From Streptomyces ochraceiscleroticus (lineage in GTDB: Bacteria > Actinomycetota > Actinomycetes > Streptomycetales > Streptomycetaceae): DNA of 64,000 nucleotides. The stretch lies in NCBI RefSeq assembly GCF_000720485.1, contig NZ_JOAX01000013.1, positions 252,205-316,204 of the forward strand, read 5' to 3'. Below the pieces are notes generated by a model. It searched no databases. It had not been told where the DNA came from and saw nothing but the letters and a program-made list of their open reading frames with translations. Position numbers and translations under genes: made by a program. Shown one piece after another: positions 42,883-52,079 of this stretch. Position 1 is the stretch's first letter. Every line of letters starts with the position of its first letter.

Positions 42883-43330
42883 TCAGCCGACTGCGGTCTG
42901 TTCGGCCAGGGCTTTGGTGTGGGCGAGGCGGTAGGACTCGGTGCCCGTTGGGATGATGGCGCCGTTGAAGGTCAGGCGGTCGACGATGGCCGCGCAGAGC
43001 CGGGGATCGGTGAAGGTCTTCGTCCAGCTGCCGAAGGACTCGTTGGGGCGATGGCGACGCTGTTCTTCTCCTCCCGCTCCGTGAGAACGTGAAACAGCAG
43101 CTCAGCACCCCTGCGGTCAAGTTCCATATAGCCGAGTTCATCAATGCATAAAAGATCGACACGGCCGTAGCGGGTGATCGTCTTCGACAGCTGCTTCTCG
43201 TCGCCGGCCTCGACCAGTTCGTTGACGAGCTTGCCAGCACGTAGCGGACGCGGAAACCGTGCATCGCCGCCTCAGTGCCCAGGGGGATCAGGAGGTGGGA
43301 CTTACCGGTGCCGGAGTCGCCGATCAGGCA
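42883..43330 (-). pseudogene. IS21 istB ATPase remnant
   Basis: The P-loop region LIGDSGTGKSHLLIPLGTEA is in one frame. A second frame continues KQLSKTITRYGRVDLLCIDE with LGYMELDRRGAELLFHVLTE, and a third ends in SYRLAHTKALAEQTAVG with a stop at 42883. At least two frameshifts break the gene. Confidence 0.82.
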
Positions 43331-43542
43331 TCGCCTTCCGCTCCCACTGTGGCATTGAGAGCTTCTACTGCCGCCCGGGCATCGACGGCGCCCACGAGAA
43401 GGGCGGGGGCGAGGGACAGATCGGTTACTTCCGGCGCAACCACTTCTCCCCGGTGCCGGAGGTCGCATCGCTGGCGGAGCAGAACGAGATGGTTGAGCAG
43501 TGAGACCTGCATGACGGCCGACGCCGGATCGGCTCCGACAAG
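43330..43542 (+). pseudogene. IS21 istA transposase fragment
   Basis: The reading AFRSHCGIESFYCRPGIDGA, then HEKGGGEGQIGYFRRNHFSP and VPEVASLAEQNEMVEQ, matches IstA around its catalytic glutamate. A TGA at 43501-43503 replaces the expected Trp codon, and similarity ends soon after. It faces the istB remnant head to head, unlike intact IS21 where both run the same way. Confidence 0.8.
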
Positions 43543-43623
43543 TACGGTGACGCGACCAACGCGGACCTCGCCCTGTACCGGGTCAAGAACGGCAAATGGG
43601 TGCGCCTCGACCCCTCTTCGTAA
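43543..43623 (+). pseudogene. Tail of an unknown gene
   Basis: After the istA fragment the same frame continues DKYGDATNADLALYRVKNGK to a TAA at 43621. The composition is coding-like and differs from IstA, so this is probably the 3' end of a gene interrupted by the element. Confidence 0.35.
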
Positions 43624-43765
43624 ACGTCAGGCCGGGAACCCGGACTCTCCGGTCGGCGTAACCGCCATGCTGATCGCGGGCCGCGCCGAGGAGGGTACGC
43701 CCTTAGGGCGCAGCGTCATTTGATCACCGGGTTGCCTCTGGGGTGGGCCACATAGTCTTCCCTCT

Positions 43766-44176
43766 GTGCCCCGCCATCCGAAGAAGCCCCGCCGACTGGT
43801 CGCAGACGGACGCACATACCTGTGGACGCTTCGTCATCATCACCGCGTGCTGGACAGTGGCCGGTCTGTGAGCTGCTGCGAGACTCTCACGCTGTACCCG
43901 CAGCCGGCCGGCACCGGCGGCCCGCTGCGGATCGTCTTTGCCGAGGGCCCGGGCCGATACGTGCCCGGCGGGTTCCCCATGGGTTCCGGAGACGTGGGAT
44001 ACGTCCGGGGCGGCTCCCTGAACCTGCACGAGCCGGGCGCCGTCCGGGCCCTGCTCGACGCGGCGTTGGCCCGCGGGTGGCTGCCGGAGGAGCGGCGGGC
44101 GGTGAGCCTCGACGGCTGGCCCCTGCTCGAAGCGGCTGCCGCACGAACAGAGGACACCGGCCCTGCGGGCCCGTAA
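43766..44176 (+). CDS. Conserved protein of unknown function
   Basis: This 136-aa protein is basic at the N-terminus (HPKKPRRLVADGRTYLWTLR). A beta-rich middle (CCETLTLYPQPAGTGGPLRI) and a helical end (GAVRALLDAALARGWLPEER) follow. The end motif with a Trp-Leu-Pro and SLDGWPLLEAA is seen in a streptomycete family I know only as hypothetical. GTG 43766 is assumed. Confidence 0.6.
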   Translation: MPRHPKKPRRLVADGRTYLWTLRHHHRVLDSGRSVSCCETLTLYPQPAGTGGPLRIVFAEGPGRYVPGGFPMGSGDVGYVRGGSLNLHEPGAVRALLDAALARGWLPEERRAVSLDGWPLLEAAAARTEDTGPAGP

Positions 44177-44227
44177 GGGGCGGTAGCCGACGTCGGGCAT
44201 CTCACGCTCGCCATGCGTTGAGCTGTG

Positions 44228-44803
44228 CTAATGCGGGTCGAGCGGGCCGAGCAGCCAGACACCCGTCGATGTCGGCTCCTCGCTGAAGTAGTACTCCCGG
44301 ATCGCTTCCAGCATCTCGTCGCGGCTGATCAGCCCGTCCACGTCGCGGTCCAGGCGGCCGAAGACCTCCCGGGCATCCGGCTCCGGCAGCCCCATCAGCG
44401 CGCCGGTCCAGCGGACCTGCTCGTCTCGGGTGAGCTTGCCGTCGGCGTCGGTGTCGGCGATGTCCATCAACGCGTCGAGGAAGGGCACGTACCCGGCGTC
44501 GAAGGAAGCGGGGGTGACCAACAGGCCGGCGGCGAACGCCGCCTGGTATTCGGCCAGGTCAATGCGGCCGTCGGCATTGGCGTCCGCGGCCTGAGCCAGA
44601 TGCCGCCACACCCCGTCGCTGAGCTCACGCAGACGCCCCAGCTCCGGGGCGCCGGGGCTCAGGTTGAAGGCGGCCGCGAGGCGATCGCAGGCGGCCTGGA
44701 AGTCAGCCCGGTCGACGTAGCCGTCACCGTCCGTGTCGAACGTTTCGAAGCGGCGGGCGAGCTTGCGCCGCAGGAACAGGGACATGCCGGCAGATGCGTC
44801 CAT
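44228..44803 (-). CDS. EF-hand calcium-binding protein, calerythrin-like
   Basis: This 191-aa protein has four EF-hand loops: [39 protein letters not shown] and [13 protein letters not shown], each with acidic residues at positions 1, 3, 5 and (except where replaced by Gln or Met) 12. Length and spacing fit the calerythrin/CASP family of actinobacterial cytoplasmic calcium sensors. Loops 3 and 4 end in Gln and Met rather than Glu, so their affinity may be lower. ATG 44803 has AGGA about 8 nt upstream. Confidence 0.88.
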   Translation of the reverse strand: MDASAGMSLFLRRKLARRFETFDTDGDGYVDRADFQAACDRLAAAFNLSPGAPELGRLRELSDGVWRHLAQAADANADGRIDLAEYQAAFAAGLLVTPASFDAGYVPFLDALMDIADTDADGKLTRDEQVRWTGALMGLPEPDAREVFGRLDRDVDGLISRDEMLEAIREYYFSEEPTSTGVWLLGPLDPH

Positions 44804-45057
44804 GGCGCCATCCTGCGCGCGGAAGCGGCCAGTCAGTAGGCCCGGCAACCCAGCAGTCGGTGCACCGTACCCGCCACCCGTGAGCACACGACCGGACATG
44901 TTCGCGGCGGTCCGCACGGACGCCCCCACTGTCGGCCGGGGCGGCTGCTGGCGTGGCGGAAGCGCGGGGTGAACTGTGAGGGTGCGCTGGCGGGGTCGGC
45001 CAGGAGCAGAGGTGTGCCGCAGGGGCAGCGCTGGGCGACGGCCGGTGCCAGGCGGGC

Positions 45058-45072
45058 GTTACAGGTAGTAAC
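45058..45072. promoter_or_regulatory. Inverted repeat upstream of the HxlR gene
   Basis: GTTAC, five bases, GTAAC lies about 57 bp before the HxlR start. The GTAGTAAC core resembles the operator before the next gene, suggesting autoregulation. Confidence 0.5.
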
Positions 45073-45128
45073 ATTGTGGGACTACTTTTGATTTGAAACC
45101 ACACTGGGGTCATCGAAGAGGGGAAGCC

Positions 45129-45626
45129 GTGTCCGACCACGAGGGCCGCGTCAACTTCAAGCACGGGCAGGAGTTCCTGGCCGCGATCTCCGAGCGCTGG
45201 AACTACCAGATCCTGAGGGAGGTGTTCTTCGGCGTTGGCCGCTTCGGTGAACTCAAGCGAGCTCTGGGAATCTCGGCGAACATCCTCACCGCGCGGCTCA
45301 ACAGCCTGACCGAACTGGGCCTGCTCTCCAAGCGCGCCTACCGCTCCGACAAGCCGTGGTACGAGTACGCGCTCACCGACAGCGCCCGCGAGCTCGTCGT
45401 CCCCGCCATCGCGGTCGTCACGCGTTGGGCTGAAGCCCATGCGACCGATACCGATGTCACGCACCACCCGATGATGCACACGACATGCGGCAACGCGACC
45501 AATCCATACCTCGCGTGCAGCAGCTGTCATCAGCCGGTCGAGGCCTCGACCCTGCGCCCGACGGCCGCCCAGGAGGGCGGTGCCGGTCGGCGGGGAGGGG
45601 CGGCTCCCGAGGCGCCGGGCGACTGA
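45129..45626 (+). CDS. HxlR-family regulator with C-terminal Cys cluster
   Basis: This 165-aa protein has an HxlR winged helix (about 10-105: FLAAISERWNYQILREVFFG, RFGELKRALGISANILTARL). A C-terminal stretch contains C, then CxxC (TTCGNATNPYLACSSCHQPV), which could bind zinc or sense oxidants. The tail is Gly/Ala-rich. GTG 45129 follows GAGGGG. It lies upstream of the hydrolase/NTF2 pair and likely controls it. Confidence 0.88.
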   Translation: MSDHEGRVNFKHGQEFLAAISERWNYQILREVFFGVGRFGELKRALGISANILTARLNSLTELGLLSKRAYRSDKPWYEYALTDSARELVVPAIAVVTRWAEAHATDTDVTHHPMMHTTCGNATNPYLACSSCHQPVEASTLRPTAAQEGGAGRRGGAAPEAPGD

Positions 45627-45662
45627 GTGCCTCGATCCGGGACCATGTAATAGCGTTTTGCA

Positions 45663-45685
45663 ACTAGTAGCGTTACGGTACTAGT
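45663..45685. promoter_or_regulatory. Probable HxlR operator before the hydrolase gene
   Basis: A perfect inverted repeat ACTAGTA, nine bases, TACTAGT, with GCGTTACGG in the centre, lies 36 bp before the hydrolase start. Confidence 0.65.
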
Positions 45686-45721
45686 GGCTGAACGTCTCCC
45701 TGGTCACGGAGAGGACCGATC

Positions 45722-46570
45722 ATGACCACGAACTGGCTCGAAGGGGTTACCGAGAAGCTGATCCCCACCTCGCTGGGCCTGATCAACGTGCGCGTCGGCG
45801 GCCGTTGTGACGGCCCCGTCATGGTGTGCTGGCCGAGCCTGATGATGGACGGCACCATGTGGCAGCACCAGTACGAGCACTTCGCCCCGACCTACCGCGT
45901 CGTGCTGATCGACAGCCCCGGACACGGCAGGTCCGACGCGCTGCGCAAGATCATCGACCTCAAGGAATGCTCCGACGCGCTCGTCGAGATCCTCGACGCC
46001 CTCGACATCGACAAGTGCGTCCTGGTGGGCAACAGTTGGGGCGGCATGCTCGCCGGCGTCTTCCCGGCCTACTACCCGCAGCGGACCGCGGCGGCGGTCG
46101 GTATCAACTGCACCGCCTCCCTGCCCACGACGGTCGAGAGCGTCTGGGCCAGCGCGCTGTCCACCTTCCTGTCGCTGCACGCGAAGATGCCGCCGCTGGC
46201 CGCGAAGGCGGCCAAGGCGGCCTTCGCCGGCCCCACCGCCGAGGCCACCAACCCGGAATTCGTGGAGTTCACCGAGTTCGTTCTGCGGGACGACCCGAAG
46301 TCGGTGGCGTGGGCGCTGCGCAGCATCCTCATAGGACGCAAGGACGAGCACCGCCGCCTGAACACCATCAGGAACGTGCCCGTCCTGATCATCGCCGGTG
46401 AGGAGGACAGCCAGTTCCCGGTGCACGTGGTGCGGAAGATGGCGGACGCCATCGAGGGCAGCACCTTCCGTGTGCTCCAGCACACCGCGCACCTCGCCGC
46501 TCGCGAGAACCCTGAAGGTGTCAACGCCGAGATCGACGCCTTCCTCGCCTCCGTGCCCGCAGCAGCCTGA
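45722..46570 (+). CDS. Alpha/beta-hydrolase
   Basis: This 282-aa hydrolase has SLMMDGTMWQHQYEHFAPTY (oxyanion/cap start), DSPGHGRSD, the nucleophile elbow in GNSWGG (Ser), an Asp in IIAGEEDSQFP and a His near the end (QHTAHLAARE). It belongs to the group of ester, lactone or C-C hydrolases. The message probably continues into the NTF2-like gene 16 bp later. It lies under a probable HxlR operator. Confidence 0.88.
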   Translation: MTTNWLEGVTEKLIPTSLGLINVRVGGRCDGPVMVCWPSLMMDGTMWQHQYEHFAPTYRVVLIDSPGHGRSDALRKIIDLKECSDALVEILDALDIDKCVLVGNSWGGMLAGVFPAYYPQRTAAAVGINCTASLPTTVESVWASALSTFLSLHAKMPPLAAKAAKAAFAGPTAEATNPEFVEFTEFVLRDDPKSVAWALRSILIGRKDEHRRLNTIRNVPVLIIAGEEDSQFPVHVVRKMADAIEGSTFRVLQHTAHLAARENPEGVNAEIDAFLASVPAAA

Positions 46571-46586
46571 TCAGGAGACCAACACC

Positions 46587-46985
46587 ATGGCAGACACCGC
46601 GCACGCGACGGCCGTACCCGACTGGGTCCTGAAGTTCATGGACGCCATCGACACCCTGGAGTTCGGTGAGGGCTTCGCGCCGCTGACCGAGGACACCGAC
46701 ATGTTCTTCGGCACCGAGCACATCCACGGCGTCGAGGCCATCAAAGCGTTCTTCGTCAAGATCGACGAGCCACTGAACATCACCCACAAGGTCCTGGAGT
46801 ACTGGACCGCGGGCGACGGCGTCCGCCTGCTGCGCGGCGAGGCCACCATGGCCAAGAAGAGCGCGCCGGACCAGGTGGTGCGCGCCCCGTTCATGCACAT
46901 CTTCTCTCTCGACCAGGAAGAGCCGGTCCGCGTCCGTACACTCCGCATCACTGCGGGCCCGCTTCAGACCGACGCCGTGATGTGA
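46587..46985 (+). CDS. NTF2/SnoaL-like protein
   Basis: This 132-aa protein fits the NTF2 fold: WVLKFMDAIDTLEFGEGFAP, MFFGTEHIHGVEAIKAFFVK and the closing strands VRAPFMHIFSLDQ and VRVRTLRITAG. It follows the hydrolase by 16 bp in the same operon and may act on or bind the same small molecule. ATG 46587 has AGGAG about 9 nt upstream. Confidence 0.8.
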   Translation: MADTAHATAVPDWVLKFMDAIDTLEFGEGFAPLTEDTDMFFGTEHIHGVEAIKAFFVKIDEPLNITHKVLEYWTAGDGVRLLRGEATMAKKSAPDQVVRAPFMHIFSLDQEEPVRVRTLRITAGPLQTDAVM

Positions 46986-47249
46986 CCACGCCCCGGTGCC
47001 CGCTGCGAGTGCCCGGGCCCCGGAACCGAGGACGGACAGGGCGAGCACTGTCCGTCCTCGCTGCTGCGGGGGGACCGGTCAACGGCCCCCCCAGGAACAA
47101 CGACGCGAGGCGCCCATAGGGGCCCGCTGGCCGAGGGCCGCTTCGGCATGGCCGCCCCTGCGGTCTTCGATTCTTGCCGGGCGCGGAACGCGCCCCTCGA
47201 CGCGTCCGGCCGACCCGCTGGCGGCTCCGCAGTGGGCCTGCTGCCGGTG

Positions 47250-47530
47250 TGTCGCACCTGATCGGTTGCGACCTCCTGGCCAGGGAGGCGGTGGACGCTT
47301 CCGGTGAATTCCTGCGCGCCCGCCCCGCGACGGACGTGGGTCTGGCCGAGCTCATTGAGCACCACATCGCAGCCCGTCCGGGCCTTCCAGCGGAGCGACT
47401 GCGACAGGAATGGGCTGAGGCCTTCGTGGCGTTGCTGACGGCTTTCAGGTCCTCACGTCGGGAGCAGCGGGTTCCCTGGTTCGGGGCGCCGATGAGCCCG
47501 GCGACTGGTGCGCGGCGCTGCGCATCGTAG
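47250..47530 (+). pseudogene. Fragment of a DinB/maleylpyruvate-isomerase-like protein
   Basis: The reading HHIAARPGLPAERLRQEWAE followed by FVALLTAFRS and VPWFGAPMSPATG matches the middle of a TIGR03084/DinB-type family, where a PWFGPPMS motif is conserved. The N-terminal metal-binding part and the rest of the C-terminus are absent. Confidence 0.5.
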
Positions 47531-47550
47531 GGAATAGCGCAGGGTCGGAA

Positions 47551-47750
47551 TACTGCCTCTTCATCAGCCCGGCACCCCAGACCCTGCCCGCCAAGTCACC
47601 GCCGGCCTCGCCGTCATCGGCTGGGGCATCGCCTCCATCCTCGCCCTGCACGGCCCGAGCCTGCGCCCACGCGTCACCAACAACGCCACGGTCAACAACA
47701 CCCTGGAAGAAGCCACCTCGTCACAGCCGGAGGTGGCAACAGGCAGATAG
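47551..47750 (+). pseudogene. Tail of a membrane protein
   Basis: One frame reads VTAGLAVIGWGIASILALHG, a hydrophobic segment, then a polar end to TAG at 47748-47750. No start codon with a ribosome-binding site precedes it. Probably the 3' remnant of a lost gene. Confidence 0.35.
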
Positions 47751-47973
47751 CGCGGCTGACAGGAACGCAGTGCTCCCGCGGCCCAGTCCACGGCTCAGGC
47801 GTGGGGGGCCTTGGACGGGGCGGCGGCGGACGCGTAGGCGTGTGGAGCGCCGCCGCCCGGATTCAAGAACTGCGCCGTCGACGTCGCGCTGGCACTGGGC
47901 CTGACGTCTGGCGGCGGTTCGACGGTGGCACTGAAACACCGAGAAACCGCACGGCTTCTGACGCCCCGCGATC

Positions 47974-48414
47974 TCAGCGCAGTTGCTGGGCCAGTCCGAC
48001 GATGATGCCTTCCGGGCCGCGGATGTAGCAGAGCAGATAGCTGTCCTCGAACCGGGCGATCTCGCCGACGAGCACGGCGCCGTGAGGGCGCAGGCGGGCA
48101 ACGGTGTCCTCGATGTCGTCGACGGCGAACATGATGCGGTGTGTGCCCAGGATGTTGTGCGGCCGGTTGCGCGGCCCGGCGCCTCTCACCGAGGGGCTGC
48201 GGTACTTCGCCAGCTCGATCCGGCTGTGCCCGTCCGGGGTCCGGACCATCGCGATGTCACAGCGGACGCCGTCGAGTCCGGTGCACTGGTCGGCGACGGG
48301 GCCCTCGACCTCCGCCCTGCCCTCCAGCTCCATACCGAGTTCCACGAAGAACGCGATGGCGGCATCCAAGTCCTCGACGACGATGCCGACGTTGTCCATT
48401 CGCTGAATCGCCAT
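47974..48414 (-). CDS. VOC (glyoxalase/bleomycin-resistance fold) protein
   Basis: This 146-aa protein has paired beta-alpha-beta modules. RMDNVGIVVEDLDAAIAFFV gives the first strand and helix, RTPDGHSRIELAKY carries a Glu metal-ligand position, and HRIMFAVDDIEDTVARLRPH is the second module, ending in YIRGPEGIIVGLAQ with a likely Glu. Such proteins are metal-dependent lyases, dioxygenases or drug-binding proteins. ATG 48414 has AAGGAG upstream. Monocistronic. Confidence 0.88.
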   Translation of the reverse strand: MAIQRMDNVGIVVEDLDAAIAFFVELGMELEGRAEVEGPVADQCTGLDGVRCDIAMVRTPDGHSRIELAKYRSPSVRGAGPRNRPHNILGTHRIMFAVDDIEDTVARLRPHGAVLVGEIARFEDSYLLCYIRGPEGIIVGLAQQLR

Positions 48415-48746
48415 GCTGGTTTCTCCTTCTTCATGCGGCCGGTGGCGGCCGCCCACGTCTCTGGGACGGAGCCGGCGGCACGTTCTCGACATCCTCGGAC
48501 CGCCGAACTCCGAAAACCCGGATTGCGTCTCAGCACCGGCCCCCGATGGAGGCAGAAAGTCCCCGGCCCGCTGACGCACGCCAGCCCGGCACTTGCACTC
48601 ACGGCGGCGCCCCTGACGACGAGGATCTGCTGGGCGTGCGGGGATCGCTTGGAGCGGGCTGTCTGCAGGTCTGGTGACACGGCAAGATCTACGGGAAGGC
48701 CGGGGCAGAGGGGCGGGGTGACGAAGCCGAAGAAGAAGCGGGGCGG

Positions 48747-49700
48747 GTGAATCCCCTACGTGAGGGACGCGCGGGGGACAGGTACGACCGATCCGCGATC
48801 GACGTCAAACCGCACCCGCCCTACCTGGAGCCGCTCACGTGCTGGGAGTGCGGAGTCGACGTCCACGGCCGGCACGGCAACGCCGATGGCCCGGACTCCA
48901 CCTCATCGCACTACGCCAAGAACCCCGGCAAGAACCACGGCCCGCGCTTCCCGTACGACCTGGAGCACCGCGGCAAGGAGCTCGTGAACTCCTCGGGCAG
49001 CACGGTGGTCCGCGAGGCCGGGCAGTGGCGGCTGTTCTGCCCGCCCCTCCAACGCCCCGGCACCCGCGGCGCCGGCAAGACGGTTCCTGGCCCGCCGGCC
49101 GCCGGCCGCGCGTCCGGAACGGGCAGGACAAAGACCAGCGAGAAGGCGGGACAGGCGATCGCGTCGGCGCGGCGGATCGTCCGACTCCTGGATGCCTTCG
49201 GCCAGGATCCGGAGGTCGTCGCCGAGTTCGCGGCCACCGTTCCTGGGGGCCCGGACAACATCGCCTGGCCGGAGTTCTGCCGCGGCCGCGCCGATGTCCA
49301 CCAGCTCGCCCAGGACCTCATCGACGGCATCGCCGATCCGATCCCGCACGCCGTATGGGGCCGGTGTCGACCGCGGACGCCGTCGACCGCAAAGCCGGCC
49401 GCAGCTACGTGGTCGAGTACGTCGCCCGCCACCCCGTCTTCGTCGGCGGCCGCCGCCTGCCGCTGCAGGTGACCCTACGCAGCGACAACGCGGACTGGAT
49501 CGGCGCCGCCACCCGCTCGGGACAGTGCCTCGGCTACGGCTACTGGACGCTCTTCCCGGAGCCCGAGAAAGTCCGGAAGCACATCGAACTCCAGCTGTGG
49601 GTCAAGGAACCGTGGCAGGTGGCCCGATGGGACACCGACGGCACCACCCAGACCTTCCCCGCCCCACCGCCGTACCCCCTCCCGACGCCCTCACCGCGGA
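48747..49700 (+). pseudogene. Hypothetical gene with a frameshift
   Basis: Frame 1 encodes a Cys-containing N-terminus (LTCWECGVDVHGRHGNADGP) with several His and Arg, then a linker and helices up to about 49360. A second frame then continues with RKAGRSYVVEYVARHPVFVG, VTLRSDNADWIGAATRSGQC and WVKEPWQVARWDTDG, ending in a Pro-rich stretch. Both halves look coding, so one base change near 49360 splits one gene of about 310 codons. A sequencing error is an alternative. Family not recognised; the CxxC with following His resembles a small zinc site. Confidence 0.55.
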
Positions 49701-49952
49701 ATACCCAGCCCGAACCGTCACCTCCAGCAGCAAAAAGGCGAACAGCGATCCCGCGGACGGCCTTGCCGACGTTGTCCTATACAGCGATCAAGTCGCGTAT
49801 CCCAATGAGCGGTTGTAACCGTCACGGGCTCCGGGCGGCCAAGTTTTTTCAGCCATCGAGCGGCGACAAGCTAACAGTCATACTCGGAGTCCTCGGACTC
49901 ACCGATCCTACGAATGACCGGCGCGGGCCCGCGCCGGAACGGTAGGACAAGC

Positions 49953-50750
49953 TCAGGTGACTTCGGTGCGGGTGGTGCCCATCTTCAGCCCGTCGATCCA
50001 GTTGATGGAGGCGGTGCTGTCGTCGGTTCCCCAGTAGGTGCCCCAGCGGGGCTTGTTGCCCTTGTCGTCCCAAGTGCGGGCCTCTTGGCGGGAGGCGATC
50101 TGCTTGCCGTCCAGGTAGATGGACAGGGTGCCGGAGGAGCTGGAGCTGGTGGCGATGCCCAGCTGGATCGAATGCCACTGGCCGGCCGACCACGGGGCGG
50201 TGCCGATCGGAATCCACTCCTCTCCCGGCGCCACGTACCAGACCTTCAGCTTTCCGTCCTCGACCTTCATCAAGACCGGGTAGTTCTGGCTGTTCTCGTC
50301 GTTGGTGCCGTTGGACTTCCACTGGAAGACGGTCTGCGCGTCGCCGGTTTTGGTCATCGAGTCCCAGCCGAACCAGTAGGTCTTGCCGTTGGTGAAGGGG
50401 TATTCCCCGCCGCCGGTCTTGACGTTGTGGGCCTCACAGCGCGGTACGCCGATGGGTTTGTTGAACTTGAAGATCTTGCCGCGCCGGGTGCCCCAGTCAT
50501 CGACGGTGACGCTACCCGGGGCGTCGCACAGGGTGGTGCCGAAGACCCCCAGGCCGTGTGAGGCGTCGCCGTCCCACAGCAGCGAACGGGCCCCGGTAGC
50601 GGCGGCGTTGCTGTGGGAAGGGCTGGGGGAGGGGGGATGCGACATGGTGCGGGGAGGAGCGGTGGTGCCCAGGGAGGACGAGGCACCCCAGGCGATCGCG
50701 AACACCGCGGCGGCGCCGACGGGTATGAGGTACTTGGGCAGGCGAGACAA
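49953..50750 (-). CDS. Secreted heparin-lyase-like (polysaccharide lyase) protein
   Basis: This 265-aa protein has a signal peptide (YLIPVGAAAVFAIAWGASSS) and a Ser/Pro linker. A jelly-roll domain follows with GKTYWFGWDSMTK, TVFQWKSNG and a final INWIDGLKMGTT strand, as in heparin-lyase-I-like and glucuronan-lyase-type enzymes. It is predicted to be exported and to bind or cleave an acidic polysaccharide. Catalytic residues cannot be confirmed by eye. No neighbouring carbohydrate genes are seen. Confidence 0.78.
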   Translation of the reverse strand: MSRLPKYLIPVGAAAVFAIAWGASSSLGTTAPPRTMSHPPSPSPSHSNAAATGARSLLWDGDASHGLGVFGTTLCDAPGSVTVDDWGTRRGKIFKFNKPIGVPRCEAHNVKTGGGEYPFTNGKTYWFGWDSMTKTGDAQTVFQWKSNGTNDENSQNYPVLMKVEDGKLKVWYVAPGEEWIPIGTAPWSAGQWHSIQLGIATSSSSSGTLSIYLDGKQIASRQEARTWDDKGNKPRWGTYWGTDDSTASINWIDGLKMGTTRTEVT

Positions 50751-51239
50751 CGAGACCTCCTGGACAGACGGGGTGGGGGGAGCGAGCAGACGGGCCCTGT
50801 ACGCCGTGATGAGCGAGGGTCCGGTCTGGTGTCGCTGTTGCCATCGGGTCGGACGTCACCCTAAATCGCCTGCATGGCGTGTGCGCAACGTGAACGCCGA
50901 AGTTTGGTGCATCCTCCGGCGGCGGCTGCCTCACTTCGCTGCTTCTGACGAACGCGCCACGCATTTCGCAACGAGCAGGTGCTTGCGCTGGGCGAGCTCG
51001 CGATGGCCCCGGCCCGCCCCGCGCCGCGCACCTCGACCTCGACGCGCCCCGCGCGGTGGTCCGCTGGGGCGGGTGGCGCTGGAAGCTGGTCGCGATCGTG
51101 GACAACCTCGCCGCTGCCCAGGACCTGGTGCGCCCCGAAAAGCCTGGACTGCAGCCCTGGTAACGCCGTTCCGGGGCTGTTCTCGCAACCGTGCCGCGGC
51201 CGCGTACCGTGACGGTGAGACCCGCCTGGAGGACGTCAT
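50751..51239. other. Degenerate region
   Basis: No intact gene. Around 51040-51160 one plus-strand frame reads VVRWGGWRWKLVAIVDNLAA to a stop at 51161-51163, a coding-like tail that cannot be assigned. Confidence 0.35.
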
Positions 51240-51558
51240 GAGCGCATCTCCCGAGCATGCCCCGCCTCGCCGCGGGCCAGGCGGCCGCCGCGCAGCTGCT
51301 CGCGCGGATCCGCGCCGATCGCCGCGCCGGCCGCTGGGTGCCGGCCTTCGAGCGGGACTGGGGCAAGGCGCTGGAGGACTCCCGGCACAGCTACCGCCTG
51401 GCCCGCTGTATGACGTCGTCCGCGAATGGCAGGTCCGCCTCGACACCGCCCCGGCCGTGGACGCCTTCCTCGACTCCGGCATGGACGACTGCGACTTCGT
51501 CCCCTCGAAGACGTCCTCGGGTCTCGCCGCTGGTGTGTTCAGCCGACTGACAAGGTGA
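51240..51558 (+). pseudogene. DUF6247-like protein, frameshifted
   Basis: One frame encodes LLARIRADRRAGRWVPAFER with DWGKALEDSRHSYRLA; another continues LYDVVREWQVRLDTAPAVDA. Together they fit a DUF6247-like antitoxin-type protein of actinobacteria. A base is gained or lost near 51405. Confidence 0.5.
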
Positions 51559-51640
51559 AGCGCAGCTTCTCCTTCGAGCGGGCGCCCAGGCGGTCGTAGA
51601 AACGGATCGTGTCGGTGTTCCAGGGCGGGGTCGGGCGCTG
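51548..51640 (-). pseudogene. GNAT acetyltransferase tail
   Basis: The minus-strand reading PPWNTDTIRFYDRLGARSKE to a TGA at 51548-51550 is the typical C-terminal end of a GNAT domain (N..TIRFYxRLGA). The acetyl-CoA-binding part is missing. Confidence 0.58.
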
Positions 51641-51645
51641 CGCGC

Positions 51646-52079
51646 ACTCACTGTTGCCATCACTTCCTTGGCCTGGTGAAAACGGCTCGCCTCCGTTTCA
51701 CGCGTGAGGTCCGTCGGGTAGTGGCGGACCGAGTGGAGAAGCGTGGTTGAGCGCTGCCCAGCTTTGCTCGCTGCGGTTGGTGACAGAGCCGCCCGGGGCG
51801 GGAATCACCGGACGTGGCCCGCCCTGCCGGGCCGCGTGTCGGTCCGCCTCCGGTCCCGGATTGCGGGAAGATGCCTCCTCCGCCCGCATCCGGATGCACG
51901 CGCCGGTCGGAAGATCATCAGCGTACGCGCAGGAAAGCCAGGCGTGCGAGAAGCGGGCACACAGAGCGCACGTACGAGAAGCGGGCACACAGAGAGTGCA
52001 CGTACGAGAACCGGGTGCGCGGAGAGCGGCGGTCCGGTGGGCGCGCTGAGGGGCCGGTGGCCATGGCGAGGGAGGAACA
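51646..52079. promoter_or_regulatory. Upstream region of the crtYTU operon with tandem repeats
   Basis: No gene. Positions 51944-52030 contain three imperfect tandem units of about 28-30 bp, each beginning GTRCGAGAA and containing CGGGCACACAGAG or a variant. They lie 50-135 bp before crtY, where promoter control would act. Confidence 0.55.

Noticed and set aside
51944..52030. Short regularly spaced repeats considered as a CRISPR array
   Set aside because: Units are contiguous without unique spacers, only three in number, and no cas genes are present.
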